Shown here piece after piece: positions 21,514 to 24,001 of a stretch of 24,001 bases of DNA (its first letter is position 1; every line of letters begins with the position of its first letter). This DNA comes from a virus: positions 1-24,001 of the IMG/VR virus record IMGVR_UViG_3300021392_000012; one strand, written 5' to 3'. A program made the position numbers and the translations under genes. The notes below the pieces were generated by a model. That model had not been told where the DNA came from and made no database searches. It worked only from the letters and a program-made list of their open reading frames with translations.

Positions 21514-21598
21514 ATAATTCCAATAGATGTGGTTTTCGCATCGCACCCACCTCTGCCAGGTTCCAATTGATAGGGGTGGGTTTTTGCTTTTCTATATC

Positions 21599-21628
21599 TA
21601 TTGTAATCGTTTCCGATTACAATATCAA
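21599..21628 (-). promoter_or_regulatory. Leftward sigma-70 promoter with 11-bp inverted repeat
   Basis: Read on the minus strand: TTGATA (21623-21628), a 17-base spacer, and TACAAT (21600-21605). Perfect arms TATTGTAATCG and CGATTACAATA (21599-21609 and 21614-21624) are four bases apart and cover the spacer and both hexamer edges. It should drive the Cys-rich gene at 21205-21513 and be blocked by whatever binds the dyad. Confidence 0.7.
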
Positions 21629-21647
21629 GGTATAAATGTAAAATTGC

Positions 21648-21703
21648 ACTCACTAGCGATGTTGACAGCAAAAGTCAATTATTTTATGATATCGGTAGTG
21701 AGT
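21648..21703 (+). promoter_or_regulatory. Rightward sigma-70 promoter flanked by 13-base operator-like arms
   Basis: TTGACA (21662-21667), 17 bases, TATGAT (21685-21690): a near-consensus promoter for the XRE gene. It lies between two inverted arms, ACTCACTAGCGAT (21648-21660) and ATCGGTAGTGAGT (21691-21703), which match in 12 of 13 positions. The right arm covers the expected transcription start. The layout suits a repressor that binds both arms. Confidence 0.75.
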
Positions 21704-21708
21704 ACAGT

Positions 21709-21939
21709 ATGCTCCAGATGAAAATGATGTATTGTAGATTAGCTGTATTGATGGCAGAAAAAAACCCAAAGTTAACCCAGAGGGGATTAGCGAGGGAAAT
21801 TGGGTTGGGAGTTTCAACGGTGCAACGGCTTTACAACAACGATTTTGCCCGTGTAGATAAAGCTACAGTAGAAAGCTTGTGTGATTATTTCGGTTGTGGG
21901 ATTGAAGACTTGTTTATTCTGCGGGAGAAAAAATCGTGA
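21709..21939 (+). CDS. XRE-family transcriptional regulator
   Basis: A 76-residue protein made almost wholly of a Cro/C1-type helix-turn-helix: KLTQRGLAREIGLGVSTVQRLYNNDFARVDKATVESLCDYFGCGIEDLF, with the classical TQ..LA...G.S..TV.R...N......TV..LC.YF......LF pattern of five helices. It is a minimal single-domain regulator. Starts at 21709, 21718 or 21724 are all possible (MLQMKMMYC); no strong ribosome binding site is seen, and the first lies about twelve bases after the predicted transcription start. Its own promoter sits between two inverted arms, so it probably represses itself, and perhaps the leftward promoter too. Confidence 0.85.
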   Translation: MLQMKMMYCRLAVLMAEKNPKLTQRGLAREIGLGVSTVQRLYNNDFARVDKATVESLCDYFGCGIEDLFILREKKS

Positions 21940-21990
21940 AAAACTGGAAAGCTGGGGGTTGATACTGATGCCGTACAAAATGACCAGGTG

Positions 21991-22170
21991 ATGGACTCCG
22001 AAGCAACTGTTAGCCATCAATTCCAGGTAGGCGATCGCGTGTTTTGGGATAATTGCCCAGCTCATGCGGAATGGGCTAACCCCTTTGAAGTGATGGAGAT
22101 TCGTAAGGAGTACGCCAAGCCGGACATCTATGAGATAAGAGTGCTAATCAGCGAACTCAGGAAAGCGTGA
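21991..22170 (+). CDS. Small conserved-type protein, function unknown
   Basis: A 59-residue protein (MDSEATVSHQFQVGDRVFWD; NCPAHAEWANPFEVMEIRKE). The F.VGDRV.W..CP.....W.NPFEV..I pattern suggests a small SH3-like beta barrel, as seen in many short cyanobacterial proteins of unknown role. It has a HIP1 site at the VGDRV codons. GTG at 21988 is an alternative start. The gene follows the XRE regulator after 51 bases and may share its transcript. Confidence 0.55.
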   Translation: MDSEATVSHQFQVGDRVFWDNCPAHAEWANPFEVMEIRKEYAKPDIYEIRVLISELRKA

Positions 22171-22230
22171 ACCTGACATGGACGTTTGCTGCGATTTATT
22201 GTATTAACAGATAAAATTTGTTTTACGCCT

Positions 22231-22788
22231 ATGTTGAATGAACCGGATGAGTCTGGGGTGATAAAAGCTCTCTCAGTTGAAATTAATCTTGGGTCAGCAA
22301 TTCTGGATGCTTATATGTTACCCAGTGGTGAGAAGCGTTTGGGTATTGAAAACACTGGGGTAGCTTTGGGGTATTCCAAGCGCTTCTTTTTCCAGCGAAC
22401 AAAACGCCAGTCTAAAACGCTGAAAGACTTACAGGATATGGGTTTTTCCGGCGAACAAATTTGGGTAAAGATTATTAGGCAAGGAGAAGATAAGAGAGGG
22501 TCTAGCTTAGCTAAGACGGTCAGCCTGCGAGACTTTGTGAAGCTTGTTACTTTTGAGGCTATCAAAAAGCGTAACAAGGAAGCTGTTGTTCTTTTAGCTG
22601 CTTTTGCTGAAGTCGGTTTAGAGCGAACTATAGAAGATGCCTTTGCGGGGCGCTCTATAGAATTTCTACTAGAGAAGATAGTCCACTACAGTAAGTGGAC
22701 TCATGAGGAACTAGAGGAGGTACTTGCTTATAACCGAAGTGAGGTTAGAGGGTTGTATTCCTGGGGTTACCCTCCTTCACTCAATTAG
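22231..22788 (+). CDS. Conserved cyanobacterial protein of unknown function
   Basis: A 185-residue protein from the ATG at 22231 (MLNEPDESGVIKALSVEINL). It contains LGSAILDAYMLPSGEKRLGI, VALGYSKRFFFQRTKRQSKT, KTVSLRDFVKLVTFEAIKKR and VVLLAAFAEVGLERTIEDAF, ending LEEVLAYNRSEVRGLYSW. This combination looks familiar from hypothetical proteins of filamentous cyanobacteria that occur near phage- or plasmid-like genes; I know no function for it. The GYS.RFF.QRT segment could be an anti-repressor/BRO-like DNA-interacting part, but that is speculation. A longer version from TTG at 22186 is less likely. No Shine-Dalgarno is evident. Confidence 0.65.
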   Translation: MLNEPDESGVIKALSVEINLGSAILDAYMLPSGEKRLGIENTGVALGYSKRFFFQRTKRQSKTLKDLQDMGFSGEQIWVKIIRQGEDKRGSSLAKTVSLRDFVKLVTFEAIKKRNKEAVVLLAAFAEVGLERTIEDAFAGRSIEFLLEKIVHYSKWTHEELEEVLAYNRSEVRGLYSWGYPPSLN

Positions 22789-22795
22789 CCCATTC

Positions 22796-22810
22796 AGTGA
22801 CCCTGTCACT
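22796..22810. terminator. Short hairpin between convergent genes
   Basis: AGTGAC, loop CCT, GTCACT: a perfect 6-bp stem between the rightward gene ending at 22788 and the leftward gene ending at 22813. The following TCCTAATTTT is only weakly T-rich, so it may be a weak bidirectional terminator. Confidence 0.35.
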
Positions 22811-22812
22811 TC

Positions 22813-23100
22813 CTAATTTTCGTCGCTAGCATCTTTTTGCATTTCGGTGAACTCCTCTGGGGAAATTGGCTTAAATGTTCCAGCCAGCAGTTGATTCCAA
22901 CACTCTGTAAAACTAATACCTCTCTTATCAGCCAAGTACTGAACTCGTTTTTCAATGTGAGGCAGTTTCTGTTCTACTTTGACTGCCAACAGAGATGATG
23001 CCATTTGAGAAACAGTTCGATTCTGAACCCGTGCCAATACAGTTAACAAGTCGGTCTGGTATTCACCCATTGGTGCTACTCTTAATCTATCGTCCGCCAT
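22813..23100 (-). CDS. Small basic protein, possibly ribbon-helix-helix type
   Basis: A 95-residue protein from the ATG at 23100 (MADDRLRVAPMGEYQTDLLT). The pattern RLRVAPMGEYQTDLLTVLARVQNRTVSQMASSLLAVKVEQKL suggests a beta strand followed by two helices, as in ribbon-helix-helix DNA-binding or antitoxin-like proteins; KRGISFTECWNQLLAGTF may be a second such unit. This is by eye only. No toxin-like partner is adjacent, and there is no Shine-Dalgarno. Its upstream region (23101-23289) is shared with the rightward gene at 23290 and is rich in dyads, including CCATTAATGG at 23141-23150. Confidence 0.55.
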   Translation of the reverse strand: MADDRLRVAPMGEYQTDLLTVLARVQNRTVSQMASSLLAVKVEQKLPHIEKRVQYLADKRGISFTECWNQLLAGTFKPISPEEFTEMQKDASDEN

Positions 23101-23289
23101 TTTTGTCACACAAACTGTAGTTTATAGTTCCAATATTAGACCATTAATGGGACGGTTATGGTAAGATGTCAGCATTCATCGATATCTGGATAGCTGATTT
23201 GTGGAACATGGGACGAGCTTTGACCGGAACGCCCCATGTCACCGCCAAGCGGCTGACCCCTAAAAGAGACTTAGAGGCTATATAAGATA
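23101..23289 (+). ncRNA. Structured intergenic region: possible leader RNA or small RNA
   Basis: A 189-base gap with no reading frame of note. It contains palindrome CCATTAATGG (23141-23150), an extended -10-like TGGTAAGAT (23159-23167), stem ACATGGG/CCCATGT (23206-23212 with 23233-23239, extended by CG/CG), and a GC-rich hairpin GTCACCGC-caa-GCGG-c-TGAC (23238-23257). The two hairpins share two bases, so they partly exclude each other. It could be a structured 5' leader of the HTH gene at 23290 or an independent small RNA. Confidence 0.35.
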
Positions 23290-23511
23290 ATGAATCCAAT
23301 TGAACTTCTCATCAAGTACCAGTGGTCTTACCAAAAACTGGCGGTATTTTTTGGCGTTTCAGAACAGTCAGCACGAAGGTGGAACTTTAGGGATAGAGCA
23401 TCAAATTATAGGAAGCCATCAAAAACGGCACAGATTCTTGCTGCTGTTATCGATGCTCACCCAGATGTTTGGACAACAATTCAATCGGTGAGTCTTGAAT
23501 TAGAGGATTAA
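23290..23511 (+). CDS. Small HTH protein
   Basis: A 73-residue protein with a helix-turn-helix: WSYQKLAVFFGVSEQSARRWNF (residues 11-32) fits a helix, a G.S turn and a recognition helix, followed by a basic stretch (RDRASNYRKPSKTAQILAAV) and a helical end. It looks like a compact DNA-binding protein such as an excisionase- or Cro-like regulator. GAGG lies about 16 bases upstream of the ATG, a bit far for a ribosome binding site. A strong terminator follows at 23539-23561, so the gene is probably a single-gene transcript with the structured leader at 23101-23289. Confidence 0.7.
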   Translation: MNPIELLIKYQWSYQKLAVFFGVSEQSARRWNFRDRASNYRKPSKTAQILAAVIDAHPDVWTTIQSVSLELED

Positions 23512-23538
23512 TACCAACCTCAATACCAAAGGTTCTAG

Positions 23539-23561
23539 CCCCTCAATGTGAGGGGTTTTTT
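23539..23561 (+). terminator. Rho-independent terminator
   Basis: Stem CCCCTCA/TGAGGGG with loop ATG, directly followed by TTTTTT (23556-23561). It ends the transcript of the small HTH gene at 23290-23511. Confidence 0.9.
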
Positions 23562-23617
23562 AATGGAATTGAACCGAAATAAAGGCGAAATGATATCAGA
23601 CACAAAAACCGAAATGT

Positions 23618-24001
23618 ATGGAAGCGACCATCAGAAGACTAACACCAGAAGAAAGTGATAATTTGCTTCAAAAATCAACTCCCAAGCCAGAGGAGGGGAG
23701 GTTTCCTGCCAGGGTAAGGATTGACTGGCTGAGTCGGGTTTTAGGGAAAAGCGATCGCACTTTAGCTAGGTATAGAAAGATTGCCTTTGAAGAGATTGCT
23801 GAGTACTGGTTAATCTGTCTGGACACTAACCCAGGATACATATTAGGGGAAACCAAGCTACCAGACAAACCACCACTCACTCAGCGTCAGGCGGAAATCC
23901 TAGTCATTATCAGCAAACTATTTGACTCTCTTAAAGACCAATATTTAGTCCGGCATCAACTTAATCAATTCTTTGTCCATCCAAACGATTTACAGGAGTA
24001 A
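23618..24001 (+). CDS. Hypothetical protein, possibly DNA-binding
   Basis: A 127-residue protein that ends exactly at the window edge with TAA, so it is complete. Residues about 30-60 (ARVRIDWLSRVLGKSDRTLARYRKIAFEEI) suggest a helix-turn-helix with a basic recognition helix; the rest is helical (TQRQAEILVIISKLFDSLKDQYLVRHQLNQF). I do not recognise a named family. It starts at an ATG without clear Shine-Dalgarno, 57 bases after the terminator of the previous gene, and includes a HIP1 site at the GKSDRT codons. It may belong to the next module to the right, which is outside this window. Confidence 0.6.
   Translation: MEATIRRLTPEESDNLLQKSTPKPEEGRFPARVRIDWLSRVLGKSDRTLARYRKIAFEEIAEYWLICLDTNPGYILGETKLPDKPPLTQRQAEILVIISKLFDSLKDQYLVRHQLNQFFVHPNDLQE

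Noticed and set aside
21305-21550. Overlapping minus-strand frame starting MGAMRKPHL
   Set aside because: It overlaps the Cys-rich gene in another frame and shows no protein-like pattern.
21545-21585. Rightward terminator from ACCCACC/GGTGGGT plus T run
   Set aside because: The loop is 23 bases, no plus-strand gene ends nearby, and the same bases lie in the leader of the leftward gene.
22813-23100. Toxin-antitoxin pair with the neighbouring 185-residue gene
   Set aside because: The genes converge rather than form an operon, and neither has a clear toxin fold.

Overview
This window looks like part of a tailed-phage genome, most likely a prophage or temperate phage of a filamentous cyanobacterium. 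Two signs point to a cyanobacterial host. The octamer GCGATCGC (HIP1) occurs about fifteen times, for example near 2298, 2908, 5026, 7171, 8457, 12353, 18935, 19551, 21434, 22031 and 23751. Several gene junctions carry short tandem repeats with a 7-base period, as in Nostoc/Anabaena-type genomes. No integrase, lysis gene, tRNA, rRNA or CRISPR array is visible.

From 17295 down to 1, nearly everything reads on the minus strand in one long co-directional block. In order of transcription: a lambda O-like replication initiator with seven 23-bp repeats inside it (a candidate origin); a DnaB-type helicase; an HNH nuclease; a PP-loop ATPase/PAPS-reductase-like protein; a 1088-residue fusion of a C5-cytosine methyltransferase, an ASCH-like domain, a Dam-type N6-adenine methyltransferase and a ParB/HTH module; a DpdA-like 7-deazaguanine transglycosylase; small and large terminase; a small connector-like protein; a DUF1073-type portal fused to an InPase-like domain; a DUF2213-type protease/scaffold; a cement-like protein; the major capsid protein; a small unknown protein; a frameshifted minor head protein; and another small structural protein. 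The order is replication, DNA modification, packaging, head. Tail genes presumably lie beyond position 1.

From 17468 to 20500 the plus strand carries small HTH-type regulators, two unrecognised proteins, a tail-fibre-like protein, a possible micro-ORF with a strong hairpin, and a second HNH nuclease. One frameshifted minus-strand gene (17748-18066) is embedded here. The upstream regions hold clear dyads: 17340-17370, 17454-17480, 18109-18126 and 18453-18484.

From 20558 to the right end the genes are small and mixed in orientation: an AlkB-like dioxygenase, a Cys-rich small protein, an XRE regulator, four unrecognised proteins (two of them familiar-looking cyanobacterial types) and a small HTH protein. 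The best regulatory region is 21599-21703, where two near-consensus sigma-70 promoters fire in opposite directions, each with its own inverted repeat.

The points most worth following up are the origin-like iterons whose 23-base period is read in all three frames, the multi-domain modification enzyme next to DpdA and a PP-loop ATPase, the portal-InPase fusion, and QLxLF/QLSLL-type (sliding-clamp-like) tails on three small proteins.
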